This document shows, piece after piece, positions 27,053 through 36,800 of a stretch of DNA of 64,000 nt. Below the pieces are notes generated by a model, which saw only the letters and a list, made by a program, of their open reading frames with translations, was not told where the DNA came from and ran no database searches. Both the position numbers and the translations under genes were made by a program. Source of the DNA: Lachnospiraceae bacterium (GTDB taxonomy: Bacteria; Bacillota; Clostridia; Lachnospirales; Lachnospiraceae). Numbering within the stretch: position 1 is the first letter of the stretch; each line of letters opens with the position of its first letter. The stretch is from positions 25,233 through 89,232 of the forward strand of contig CABJAV010000013.1 in assembly GCA_902363675.1 (NCBI GenBank), written 5' to 3'.

Positions 27053-28906
27053 GAGGGAACAGGATACCGGGCAAAGACAAGGTTTGCCAAGTTCTTCAAT
27101 CTGCCGGAGCTGATTTCACTTTTCAAGGAAAGTGCGGATATTCAGACACCGGATATGCTAAAGCTGCCTGTACCGGAAGCAGAGTACGAAAATGTGGTGT
27201 TAAAGCCGAGCGAGTACCAGAAAGAAATGGTACAGTCCCTTGCGGATCGAGCGGAAGCAGTGCGTGACCGCAGAGTAGATGCAACGGTTGATAATATGCT
27301 CAAAATCACGAATGACGGAAGAAAACTGGCATTAGACCAGCGTTTAATCAACGATATGCTTCCCGATGAGGATAATTCCAAAGCCACCACCTGTGTGGAC
27401 AAGGCATTTGAGATTTGGGAGGAAACAAAGGAACAGAAGTCGGCACAGCTTATCTTCTGTGACTTATCGACACCGAAAGGAGATGGTACATTCAATGTTT
27501 ATGAGGACATTCGGGGCAAACTGATAGAGAAGGGTGTCCCACCGGAAGAAATCGCATTTATCCATGATGCCAATACGGAAACAAGGAAAGCGGAGCAGTT
27601 TGCAAAGGTAAGAAGCGGACAGGTTCGTTTTTTGTTGGGTTCTACTGCCAAAATGGGAGCCGGAACCAACGTACAGGACAGATTGATTGCATTACACCAT
27701 TTGGATGTGCCCTGGCGTCCGTCTGACATTGAACAGCAGGAAGGTCGTATTTTACGACAGGGCAATATGAATGATAAGGTCAAGATTTTCCGGTATGTGA
27801 CGGAAGGCACCTTCGACAGCTATTCATGGCAGCTCGTTGAGAACAAGCAGAAGTTTATCGGGCAGATCATGACGAGCAAGTCCCCGGTACGTTCCTGTGA
27901 GGACATTGACGAAGCGGCGCTCTCTTATGCAGAGGTCAAAGCACTTGCAACCGGAAACCCGTATATTAAGGAGAAGATGGATTTGGATATACAGGTGTCA
28001 AAACTGAAGCTCTTAAAGGCGAATCACACAAGCCAGCGTTATCGTCTGGAGGACAATATCGCAAAGCATTACCCGATGCAGATCACAGCCTTAAAAGAAA
28101 GGCTTGAGGGATACCGGACGGACATTCAGACCTATACAGCGCATAAGCCTGTGGATAAGGACGTTTTTTCCATGAAGATAGGAAACCGTACCTATACGGA
28201 CAAAAAGGAAGCGGGTGCGGCGTTGATTGATATGTGCCGGAGTGCAAAACAGCCAAACATGGCAGTAACAATCGGGGAATATCAGGACTTTAAGATGAGC
28301 GTGTCCTTTGACTCGTTCTTCTCCAAGTTTACGGTCAGCTTAAAAGGAAGTCTGAGCCATGAGGTGGAAATCGGAGCCGATCCGCTTGGAAATCTGCAAA
28401 GACTATCCAATGCGTTAGAGGGAATGACCGGGAAAATGGCAGATGTGGAGCAGAAGCTTTCCAACGTGGAACATCAGCTTGAAACCGCAAAGGTGGAGGT
28501 CACGAAACCTTTTGCACAGGAGCAGGAACTGGCGGAGAAGCTAGAGCGACTTGCAGAGTTAAATGCGCTTCTTAATATGGACGAAAAGGGCGATAATGCG
28601 TTGGATATGGGAGATGATGAGCCGGAGGACGAAAACGGAGAGCAGAGCGCACAGGCACAGGAGGGCGAGCCGGACAGGGCAGAAGATATACAGGCGGTGG
28701 CTGATGAACCGTTAAAGCCTGTTGCAAGTTTTCTGATGTCGGAGCGTATCGCAGAGCATGACAAGGAACGGATGTTAGCAGACGGTTCCAGAGGGCGGGT
28801 ATCCGTCAAGGAGAAACTTGCCGAGATGAAGCAGAAAATTTCCGATCAGAAGATGCCGGAGAAACCGGAGACTGTAAAGAGCAAAGGAAAAGAAGAAAGT
28901 TTATAG
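27053..28906 (+). CDS. DNA methylase/helicase, C-terminal part, separated by the transposon
   Basis: The in-frame continuation of the gene starting at 13549. From GAG at 27053 it reads E-G-T-G-Y-R-A-K, then the second RecA-like helicase domain with motif VI-like QQEGRILRQGN (near 27736-27768), a long coiled coil, an acidic segment and the RVSVKEKLAEMKQK tail shared with other ICE proteins. About 617 codons belong to the original protein. No strong start or ribosome-binding site lies near the junction; the first internal ATG is 27155. On its own it lacks helicase motifs I-III. Confidence 0.9.
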   Translation, partial: EGTGYRAKTRFAKFFNLPELISLFKESADIQTPDMLKLPVPEAEYENVVLKPSEYQKEMVQSLADRAEAVRDRRVDATVDNMLKITNDGRKLALDQRLINDMLPDEDNSKATTCVDKAFEIWEETKEQKSAQLIFCDLSTPKGDGTFNVYEDIRGKLIEKGVPPEEIAFIHDANTETRKAEQFAKVRSGQVRFLLGSTAKMGAGTNVQDRLIALHHLDVPWRPSDIEQQEGRILRQGNMNDKVKIFRYVTEGTFDSYSWQLVENKQKFIGQIMTSKSPVRSCEDIDEAALSYAEVKALATGNPYIKEKMDLDIQVSKLKLLKANHTSQRYRLEDNIAKHYPMQITALKERLEGYRTDIQTYTAHKPVDKDVFSMKIGNRTYTDKKEAGAALIDMCRSAKQPNMAVTIGEYQDFKMSVSFDSFFSKFTVSLKGSLSHEVEIGADPLGNLQRLSNALEGMTGKMADVEQKLSNVEHQLETAKVEVTKPFAQEQELAEKLERLAELNALLNMDEKGDNALDMGDDEPEDENGEQSAQAQEGEPDRAEDIQAVADEPLKPVASFLMSERIAEHDKERMLADGSRGRVSVKEKLAEMKQKISDQKMPEKPETVKSKGKEESL

Positions 28907-28915
28907 GAGGGTGCT

Positions 28916-29749
28916 ATGGAAGCAAACGAACCAAAGAAAGAACAGAACACAGAGGAAATGGACGTTATGAAGCAGTTCATGGAGCTTTTGGGACAGCAGG
29001 GCATGAAAGAGCAGTCACAGGACTTTATGGAGGTCTTGCAGTATATCGCCGGGATGCAGTTACAGCTTTCCGCTATGGTGGACGAACTGCAAGGAGTACG
29101 GAAGCAGCTTGAAAGGATGCAGGAGAGCCAGCCGAAAGCAGCGGAAAGTCAGCTTTTGGATAAGGTGTCATACCTTCAGGAGAAGGTAAGCAGTCTTGCA
29201 GAACGCTTATCGGAATTGAAAGACCATTTGATTGACACCGCAGCACAGGCAGTAACCGCCTTTAAGGAAAAGGGAAGGGAGGAAATGAACAGGGTTCTTC
29301 AGAAAGGAATTTCCGGTGTGCAGTCGGTGCTTTCCGGATGCCGGGAGAAGATGGTTGATGTGCTTACCAGTTATGAAAAGACCGCCAACCAGATAGACAG
29401 TATCGGGGACGAGTTCAAGCAGATAGGGAACAGCGTAGCCAACGTGGGAAGGCTCTTAACCGGAAAAGGTACAAAGGAAGTGTCGGACGAAAAAGAGGGC
29501 GTTGCCCTTACAAGGGTACTGAATATGCCTGTAAAGAAGCATATCTCAGCCTTAAAGAAACAGGTGGAGCGGATTGACGGTGCAGTAGCGAAGCTGGATA
29601 AGATCTGTGCCGGACTGGATACCGGAAAGGATAAGGAAAAAAGCAGGGTGTCCGTCAAGGAAAAGCTGTCACAGATGAAAGTGAAATCGGAACAGCAGAA
29701 GAAAGAACCGGAAAAATCAAAGACCAAGAGTCAGGAAGCAAGTTTATAA
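28916..29749 (+). CDS. Coiled-coil ICE protein (DUF6674-like)
   Basis: A 277-residue soluble protein dominated by coiled coil (about 20-130 and 150-245), ending in the basic SRVSVKEKLSQMKVKSE segment shared by several proteins of this ICE. It follows the methylase/helicase by nine bases behind ATAGGAGG and would be co-transcribed with it in an uninterrupted element. Proteins of this type, which I recall as DUF6674, are common in Lachnospiraceae ICEs. A structural or scaffold role is only a guess. Confidence 0.75.
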   Translation: MEANEPKKEQNTEEMDVMKQFMELLGQQGMKEQSQDFMEVLQYIAGMQLQLSAMVDELQGVRKQLERMQESQPKAAESQLLDKVSYLQEKVSSLAERLSELKDHLIDTAAQAVTAFKEKGREEMNRVLQKGISGVQSVLSGCREKMVDVLTSYEKTANQIDSIGDEFKQIGNSVANVGRLLTGKGTKEVSDEKEGVALTRVLNMPVKKHISALKKQVERIDGAVAKLDKICAGLDTGKDKEKSRVSVKEKLSQMKVKSEQQKKEPEKSKTKSQEASL

Positions 29750-29757
29750 AGGTTTAT

Positions 29758-29791
29758 GGAAAGAGCAGGTAGCAATCTATCTGCTTTTTCC
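29758..29791 (+). terminator. Terminator at the end of the ICE operon
   Basis: GGAAAGAGCAGGTAG pairs with CTATCTGCTTTTTCC around CAAT. It marks the boundary between the transfer operon and accessory module 1. The following 240 bases hold only the promoter region of the two-component genes. Confidence 0.6.
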
Positions 29792-29950
29792 TGTTATGTG
29801 GTTATCGTAAGCAGAGAAGATTAAGTGACGAGCAGAGGAAACAGGCAAGGTTGCGATGGAGAAAATCAATTCAGACGAAAACAATAGGCAAATTTAAAGT
29901 TGATAAGAATTCACCGATATATTTATTAGACTATTCAGCATTACACATCA

Positions 29951-30006
29951 TTACAGTTACATTTCAAAGCATTATAATTGTTTCACTTGAGGATAGATGC
30001 TAAAAT
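29951..30006 (+). promoter_or_regulatory. Candidate promoter(s) for two-component module 1
   Basis: Two candidate sigma-A promoters are visible: TTACAG - 16 bases - TATAAT (29951-29978) and TTGTTT - 17 bases - TAAAAT (29978-30006). The sequence ACAGTTACA at the first -35 differs at one position from the known LytTR-binding consensus, so autoregulation is possible. Confidence 0.35.
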
Positions 30007-30033
30007 AAATTTTTTAAGGAAAGAGGTGGTCGT

Positions 30034-30744
30034 GTGATTAACATAGCAATTTGTGATGATGAAAAATACATATTAGATAAAATCAAAAAGCTGGTATTTG
30101 ATTTTTTTCATAGAAAAAACGTAGAAATAACTGTTTCACAATTCGGGAGTGGTGAGGAATTACTGAGACACAACAAAAATATAGATATTCTGTTCTTAGA
30201 TATTCAAATGGATGGAATAGATGGGATGGAAACTGCAAGGAAGATGCGTAGTCAAAATTATAAAGGATACCTAATTTTTATAACAGTTCTAAAGGAAATG
30301 GTGTTTCAATCCTTTGAAGTCCAGGCATATGATTATCTGGTAAAACCGATTGAAGAAGAATGCTTTGAAAAAACGATGGAGAGATTATTTTCTGCTATGC
30401 AAAATGCAAAAGACGCAAGTTTGCTTGTCCAAAAGGGATACGAGAGTAATATTATTGCCTTTGATGACATTGTTTTTTGTGAAATTATAGACAGAAAAAT
30501 ATATCTGCATCTAAAAACGGAGGAAGTTATTGATTACTATGACAGAATTGAAAATCTTGAAACAAAACTAGATGGGAGATTTTTTAAATGCCATAGAAGT
30601 TATTTAATTAATTTGAGCCATCTGAAAAGTTATAAAAATGGGATGGCGTATATGATAAATGACAAACAGATACCTGTATCACGCTTACGGAGCAAGGAAT
30701 TTTCAAGTGTTGTTTTGAAATATATGAAGGAACGGAGAGTGTGA
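30034..30744 (+). CDS. LytTR-family response regulator (AgrA/VirR type)
   Basis: A 236-residue regulator: receiver domain (residues 1-120; acidic pair D10-D11, phospho-accepting Asp in ILFLDIQMDG near 54, K near 104 in YLVKPI) and a C-terminal LytTR DNA-binding domain (130-235, with FKCHRSYLINL). Translation starts at GTG behind AAAGAGGTGG. The sensor kinase follows after four bases. Full length and intact, in contrast to its counterpart at 42314. Confidence 0.92.
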   Translation: MINIAICDDEKYILDKIKKLVFDFFHRKNVEITVSQFGSGEELLRHNKNIDILFLDIQMDGIDGMETARKMRSQNYKGYLIFITVLKEMVFQSFEVQAYDYLVKPIEEECFEKTMERLFSAMQNAKDASLLVQKGYESNIIAFDDIVFCEIIDRKIYLHLKTEEVIDYYDRIENLETKLDGRFFKCHRSYLINLSHLKSYKNGMAYMINDKQIPVSRLRSKEFSSVVLKYMKERRV

Positions 30745-30748
30745 AAGA

Positions 30749-32068
30749 ATGGATGGATTAGATATTTTCAATGTATATATTATGGGAAGCATTGAAATGT
30801 TGACGGTTTTTCATTTCTTTACCAGATTTCTTAAGAAAAAGGTAAAGTTTATTTATTATATATTGTTTGCCTTTCTTGGAATGACGATTATGATGTTTTT
30901 TCCAACCGGCAGTATTATGGAATTATTGGTATATGTTCTGCTGTTGATGGCAGGAGGATTTTTTATATGTAGAACATACAATATATTTGTCGGGTTATAT
31001 GCAGTTGTAATGATTGAAATAATGCACTTATGCTATGGAGTTTTTAATTCGATTTCGTGTATTTTATCTCCCTTGTTTTTTCAGGAAAATCCTAAAGCGG
31101 TTAGCGTTTTATTTATGGTAATGAGCAGTATTTTAGCTCTTGTTACATCTGTTTTGTGTTATCAGGTCATAAATAAAAATTTTTCATATGATGAAAACGT
31201 TGGGGCAAAATATGTTCTTCTGATTTTAATACCGACTTTAGTGATTTTTTTGGTAAGTGAATATATTAGTTCAAATATTTATGGACATACGATTACGATA
31301 CAAGCAGATGGGAGTTTACCTAGCATAAGTCCGTTTCCATTACTGTTTATACAGATATTGGGGATAGCCAGTCTGTTTTGCATCATGTTTGCGTATAAAA
31401 AATTAGTGGATAGTTTTAAATTGAGCAGAGAGCTATCTTTATTAGAACTGGAAAAACATTCTTTAAATCAGTATGTGGAAGAAGCAAAAGTACGTTATGA
31501 GAAAACAAAAGCATTTCGACATGATGTGAAAAATCATATATCTATTGTCAAAGAATTGGTACAGAATGGCGATATAGATACAGCATTGCAGTATATGAGT
31601 GATATGGAAAATTTAACAGCAGATATGTCATTTCCGGTAAGTACAAATAACCCTGTACTTGATATTTTAATTGGAAATAAGTTAGGGATAGCTAAGAGCA
31701 ATCAGATAGAAGTACAATGTTCATTTATTTCTCCATATCCATGTGGAATTGCTGATATTGACTTTTGTATTATTTTTTCTAATGCATTAGATAACGCTAT
31801 CTCAGCTTGTAACCGAGTGCCCCATGATAATCAGAAATATATTCACATAACAGGAAAAGTGCAAGGTGATTTTCTTTTAATTGAAATAATTAATAGCCAT
31901 AGTGGGAGAGGGAGCATTCGCAGTGGGACAGGACTTGCTAACATAAAAGCAGTTGCAGAAAAATATCATGGAGCAATGGAAGTAAGAATAGATGGAGATA
32001 TATTTGTTTTAAGTGTTCTTTTAATCATTCCGCAACAATCAGAAAGCATTTCACAACAAATCTGTTAA
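30749..32068 (+). CDS. GHKL-type sensor histidine kinase (AgrC-like)
   Basis: A 439-residue membrane kinase with about six membrane helices in the first 220 residues and a GHKL catalytic part. The phospho-accepting His lies in FRHDVKNHISIVK (near 255), the N-box in FSNALDNAISAC (near 350) and the G-box in SGTGLANIKAVAEKY (near 395). Such AgrC-like kinases usually sense peptides. No AgrD-like precursor or AgrB is visible nearby. It is paired with the upstream LytTR regulator. Confidence 0.92.
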   Translation: MDGLDIFNVYIMGSIEMLTVFHFFTRFLKKKVKFIYYILFAFLGMTIMMFFPTGSIMELLVYVLLLMAGGFFICRTYNIFVGLYAVVMIEIMHLCYGVFNSISCILSPLFFQENPKAVSVLFMVMSSILALVTSVLCYQVINKNFSYDENVGAKYVLLILIPTLVIFLVSEYISSNIYGHTITIQADGSLPSISPFPLLFIQILGIASLFCIMFAYKKLVDSFKLSRELSLLELEKHSLNQYVEEAKVRYEKTKAFRHDVKNHISIVKELVQNGDIDTALQYMSDMENLTADMSFPVSTNNPVLDILIGNKLGIAKSNQIEVQCSFISPYPCGIADIDFCIIFSNALDNAISACNRVPHDNQKYIHITGKVQGDFLLIEIINSHSGRGSIRSGTGLANIKAVAEKYHGAMEVRIDGDIFVLSVLLIIPQQSESISQQIC

Positions 32069-32140
32069 AAACAGATATATGAATGACGAATAAGAGATTG
32101 TAAAAACATTATAGTGTATTAAAGAAAAGGAGGACGTTTT

Positions 32141-32647
32141 ATGTCAATGGAAATAAGCAGTAATTATAAGGATTACAAAAATGAGTATTTAGATAGGGTA
32201 CAGACAGGGCAGGATAAAGTAAAAGAAGCTTCACAAGATCAAAGGGGGGAGGATAAAAACGAAGGTATTCCCGTTCCAAAGGACGAGTATATTAGTAGCG
32301 AAAAATCTGGTAGCAAGCCAAGTGGTCTGTATCGTTTAGGGCAAGATGAAAATGGTAATCCAAAAGTAATGTATGATGATCCTAAGAGAGTCGCAAAGGC
32401 GAAAGATGTTCAACCAAAGGAGGAGCCAGCGAAAAAGGCAGAGAAATGTACGACAAATACAGATAATGTTGACAGAGAGATTGAGAAACTCAAGGAGGAA
32501 AAGGAACAGCTTGAACAGCAGATAAAGGCTGCGGCGGGGGACAAAGAAAAGGTTAAGGTATTGGAGAAAAAGCTGGCTCAGATTGAGGGGGAGTTAAGCC
32601 AGAAAGATAATGATACATACAGGAGAAAGAATGCAGTAATTTCTTAA
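32141..32647 (+). CDS. Conserved hydrophilic protein of two-component module 1
   Basis: A 168-residue soluble, highly charged protein without a signal peptide. The N-terminal half has a PVPKDEYISSEKSGSKPSGL stretch, the middle a DENGNPKVMYDDP stretch, and residues 105-150 form a coiled coil (EIEKLKEEKEQLEQQI). I recall similar proteins widely in Lachnospiraceae but with no known function. It has AAAGGAGG upstream and lies 72 bases after the sensor kinase, in the position where module 2 carries its own small proteins, so it may be an output of the kinase pathway. Confidence 0.7.
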   Translation: MSMEISSNYKDYKNEYLDRVQTGQDKVKEASQDQRGEDKNEGIPVPKDEYISSEKSGSKPSGLYRLGQDENGNPKVMYDDPKRVAKAKDVQPKEEPAKKAEKCTTNTDNVDREIEKLKEEKEQLEQQIKAAAGDKEKVKVLEKKLAQIEGELSQKDNDTYRRKNAVIS

Positions 32648-32676
32648 ACAAATTATGAATATGAGTGGGTGAATAA

Positions 32677-32988
32677 GAGGGAAAGGCTTTATTCACTCCT
32701 TTTGCAAAAGGAAAGAAGTTCAGATTAAGAGTAATTGCAGAAAAGGATTTCGATTCTATATCTCAAGGAGGACAGAGAGATGATGAATGGAAGGCATTCA
32801 GAATACAGGGAACATTGGATTTTTCCTTAATCGGAATCCTTTTAAAAATATCTTGCCTGATGGCAGAAAATAATATAGGCATTTTTGCTATATCTACGTT
32901 TAATACGGATTATGTTTCAATAAAATCAAAAAATTTTTCAAAAGCAATAGAGCTGTTGTCAAAAACAGGGTATAGAGTTGCAGAATAA
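32677..32988 (+). pseudogene. ACT-domain protein remnant
   Basis: An open frame without a start codon encodes WKAFRIQGTLDFSLIGIL, then ISCLMAENNIGIFAISTFNT and DYVSIKSKNF, which is the C-terminal ACT domain of the COG3602-type family. The N-terminal part is missing or degenerate: the frame opens after a TAA at 32674 and has no ribosome-binding site. It is a truncated relic in the gap between the module 1 genes. The remaining sequence up to 33168 shows no other gene. Confidence 0.7.
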
Positions 32989-33168
32989 CAAATTGTTAAG
33001 AGGATAGCAGTTTGGAACAACCGGAAAAATAATTTCCTTTATAGCATATAGGAAAAATAAATAAGAAAGATCAAATAGCAAGTACCACATTGTTTGGTTG
33101 GATATAGGAATTATTCTTTTGTATTGACCAGAGCTTTAGCAGTAGATAAAAGTAATAAGGCAGGTGAT

Positions 33169-33597
33169 GTGTATGGGAAAATGCTAGTTCTGACATTTGA
33201 AGATAATGAGGATGATATGATGAACCGCATATTGTCGTTGATAAATACCAGAGATGAAATCACTCAGATGTCAGGTTTGAATAATCATCTGTTGAATTTC
33301 AAAGGTCTTATGATTGATGAGGTTCAACGGGTAATCATTCAGGAAAATCAGGAGATAGAGCTTACATATACCGAGTTTGAAATCTTGAAGCTTCTTGCAA
33401 AGCATCCGGGAATAGTGTTCAGCAAGGAACAGATTTATGACATTGTGTGGAAGGAATCCTATTCCGGCGATTACAACATTGTCATGAGCCATGTCCGGAA
33501 TATTCGGGAAAAGATAGAGGATAACCCAAGCAAGCCAATCTATATACAGACTGTTTGGGGAGTCGGCTACCGGTTCAATAAAAATTTAATAGCATAG
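33169..33597 (+). CDS. Receiver-less OmpR/PhoB-type winged-helix regulator, copy 1
   Basis: A 142-residue protein starting at GTG 33169 behind AAGGCAGGTGAT. The N-terminal 45 residues are a short unconserved region rather than a receiver; the rest is a PhoB-type winged helix (ELTYTEFEILKLLAKHPG, SKEQIYDIVW, then MSHVRNIREKIEDN and a VWGVGYRF ending). It is about 93 percent identical to the protein at 48809, and the upstream DNA is also similar. Without a receiver it cannot be regulated by phosphorylation in the usual way. Confidence 0.85.
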   Translation: MYGKMLVLTFEDNEDDMMNRILSLINTRDEITQMSGLNNHLLNFKGLMIDEVQRVIIQENQEIELTYTEFEILKLLAKHPGIVFSKEQIYDIVWKESYSGDYNIVMSHVRNIREKIEDNPSKPIYIQTVWGVGYRFNKNLIA

Positions 33598-33755
33598 AAA
33601 CAGGCAATTAAGAAACAAAATCTTGGTTGTCTTTTTTATTTGTAAAATACATTTACAGCGACAGGAGCAGAAAGGAGACAGGAGTAAATTGCAGAAATCA
33701 AAACGAATACGGGCAGTAATGATAAAGGTTTATAAGTGAATATTGTAGTTATGCG

Positions 33756-33785
33756 AAGGCAGTCAATAATGGCTGCCTTTTGTCA
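33756..33785 (+). terminator. Terminator before the ArdC-like gene
   Basis: AAGGCAG pairs with CTGCCTT around TCAATAATGG, followed by TTTGT. It closes accessory module 1. The rest of 33598-33816 has no gene. Confidence 0.55.
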
Positions 33786-33816
33786 TGCAAAAAAATAAGC
33801 AGATGGAGGAAATACT

Positions 33817-36800
33817 ATGGCAGACGCTAAAACAGAAAAACAGAAAGTACAGGAAATAACAGAGAAGCTGGAGCAGGGTATCAAGGAGCTTTTTGAAAGC
33901 GAGAAGTACAAGACTTATCTGAATACCATGTCAAAATTTCATAATTACAGCTTTAACAACACCATGTTAATCGCAATGCAAAAGCCTGACGCTACGTTAG
34001 TGGCCGGATTCAAGGCTTGGCAGAAAAATTTTGACAGGCATGTTAAGAAAGGGGAAAAGGGTATCCGTATTCTTGCCCCGGCACCATACAAGATTAAGGA
34101 AGAACAGGAGAAACTTGATCCGGTAACAGGAGAGATTATGCTTGACAAGAACGGAATGCCCATTACGGAGGAAGTAGAGATTAAGATACCCGCCTTTCGT
34201 GTGGTTCCGGTCTTTGACGTGTCACAGACGGACGGAAAGGAGTTGCCGGATATAGGGGTAAATGAGCTTTCGGGAAGCGTGGAGGACTACGAGGATTTTA
34301 TGCAGGCACTTACGGAGGTTTCCCCGGTTCCCATTACCTATGAAGATATAGAAGGGGAGGTAAAGGGATATTTCCATACCACAGACCACAGGATTGCCAT
34401 ACAGGAGGGCATGAGCCAGAGTCAGACCGTAAAGACCGCTATCCATGAGGTGGCACACGCAAAGCTCCATGATCGGGAACGGAATCAGGATATAGATGCG
34501 GTCTTAGACAAAGACCGCAACACGCAGGAAGTGGAAGCAGAGAGCGTTGCCTATACGGTGTGCCAGCACTTCGGCATTGATACCTCGGACTATTCCTTTG
34601 GGTATATCGCCGGATGGAGCAGTGACCGGGATATGAAAGAATTGAAATCTGCCCTTGATACCATACGAAAGACCGCTTCGGAGCTGATCACAGGCATTGA
34701 GGACAGGTTAGCAGAGTTACAGAAGGACAGGGCAGTGGAGCAGGAGCAGAATAAGGAGAGTATACTTCTGATACAGAATGATGATCTGACAAAATACAGT
34801 CTTGTGAGTGTTATGGGCATGGACAGACAGGAACTTATGGACGTTCTTTCAGCCATGAGTGAGGACGATAAGCTGAGTATTCAAGCATATCTGGAGAGTA
34901 AAGGGGCATGGACTACCGAGATTGCCAACGAAAATACAAAAGAATTTGGAGAATACCACCTTGATGTCCGCTACAATACTGACACAGAGGAGCTTGTGGA
35001 TATGAAAGAACGAAAGGCAATCTATGATAAGTCTATGGAGCCGATTGCCGCCGGAGATGTAGTGGTAAAATTCTCCGGTTCGATGGGAAGCGAATGGGAG
35101 ATTTCCAAAATCACAAATATGTCCCCGGACGAAGTTAAAAAGCTGCTTTATGATATGGCTCTGCTTAATGAGAGTGAGTGGGACGGAGATTATAATGCGT
35201 ATCTGAAAGAACATGGGGCAGAAATGACTTTGATTAGTTCCAGTGCCGGACTGAATGAACACGCACCGCAGTTTTTTGATTTTGCATACGATGCAGATAC
35301 AGGCGTGAGTGCATCAACGGAATTGTCTGCCATACAGCAGGCAGAGAACCTTATCAACCGCATGGAGCATGGGGCAACGGTCTTTACGGATGATGAGAGA
35401 AATCTGATTGTGAATTACAATTACAAGCTCGATGACATGGAAAAGACAAGAGAATTGGCGGAGAAACTTGCATACATGATAGAAAATCAGCCTGTCAATG
35501 AAGCGCTTACTGTCATAGATGCACAGGCGGAGATTGATGCCCTTCCGGATGGCATGATAGGTCTTTCCGAGATGCACGAGTATGGTTATTCCTGGAATGA
35601 AATGCTGCCTTTGACAAAGGATAAGGCAACAGAGCTTTTTGGGGAAGATGTGGCTGTGTATCAGCTCCATGAGGACGGTTCCGAAACGCTCATTGAAGAT
35701 TCGGAAGAATTAAAGGAGCATGAGGGCATTTTCGGTGTGGAAAAGGACGATTGGAGTGCCTATCTGGAACACCAGAGTATGAAACAGGAGTTAGAGGAAA
35801 GCTCTGCAAACAGGGAAGCACAGCTTTTGTTTGGCAGTGAGGACAGATTTGGCATTTATCAGCTCAAAGATATAGAGGAAGCAAGAGACATTCACTTTAT
35901 GGGAATGGACTATCTTGAAAGCAAGGGCATTGCGGTCACAAAGGAGAATTATGATCTGCTTTATACCGCACCGTTAGAGGAGGGCACAAGCCTTGAAGAT
36001 ATTTACACCCGCTTTAATATAGATCGCCCGGCAGATTTTCGGGGACATTCCCTTTCTGTCAGTGATGTGGTGGTGCTTCATCAGAACGGAGAGAACACAA
36101 GCCATTATGTGGATTCTTTTGGTTACAGGGAGGTGCCGGAGTTTACAAAGGAGCTTATGGCAGAGCATACAAAAGAACAGACTTCGGTCATTGATGAAAC
36201 GACAGAGATACTTTCGGAGATAGCACAGGAACACGCAAACGATGAACCGGACAGGGAAAATGAAGTGTTCCTCGTCAATTACAACGAATGGCGTGAGGTC
36301 GGTACGCTTGACTTGGAACAGAATTACTTTGCCATTGACGATCCGTATGCGGACGGGGATTTCAGACTTTTGCATTTGCAGAACCAGATCAAGGACATCA
36401 CGCCTGCAGGAGTGCATTACGATACCTATGAGGAAGCTGCGGCTGCCTTATATGAAGCAGAGCGGGAAATGGCGAATATGCCCTTCAACAAGGAAAATAA
36501 CATCGGTTCCTATATGTTAAACGGAAGGGCACAGCTTGAGCGCATCATGGAAGCAAGACAGCTTCAGAAGCACATGGACATTGAAAATGACAAGGTATCC
36601 TACTATGTCATTGCCGATTTAAGCACATGGGCAGAGAACAGTCCGGAAAGGAGCAAGCTGGAGCGTTTTGACAGTATTTCTGAAGCAATGGAAGCATTTC
36701 AGGCTTATCGTGGCAAGGATGCGCAGTACAGTGATGACAAGGCAAGGACAACCTTTGGTGTCAGTGTGCATGGCATTGAGTTTGATGTAATCCATGTAAG

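Larger units (their letters stand above)
20032..27057 (+). mobile_element. Tn4451-like mobilizable transposon inserted in the methylase/helicase gene
   Basis: The gene order tnpX, tnpV, cargo, tnpY, tnpZ, tnpW matches Tn4451/Tn4453, with the catP position taken by a DD-peptidase gene. Both ends carry GAGGG (20032-20036 and 27053-27057), with a GA dinucleotide as expected for TnpX-type insertion. Removing one copy with the intervening 7,021 bases restores an unbroken host frame (A-P-E-G-T-G-Y). A MobV-type relaxase with an oriT-like site makes it mobilizable, presumably by the surrounding ICE or by others. Confidence 0.92.

Noticed and set aside
13549..28906. A group II intron or intein as the cause of the split methylase/helicase
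   Set aside because: The insert encodes a transposon with its own recombinase and short GAGGG ends; no reverse transcriptase, intron motif or intein residues are present.
29371..29727. 118-residue minus-strand frame opposite the coiled-coil protein
   Set aside because: Ser/Phe-rich composition typical of the antisense of a Lys/Glu-rich coiled coil; no start signal.
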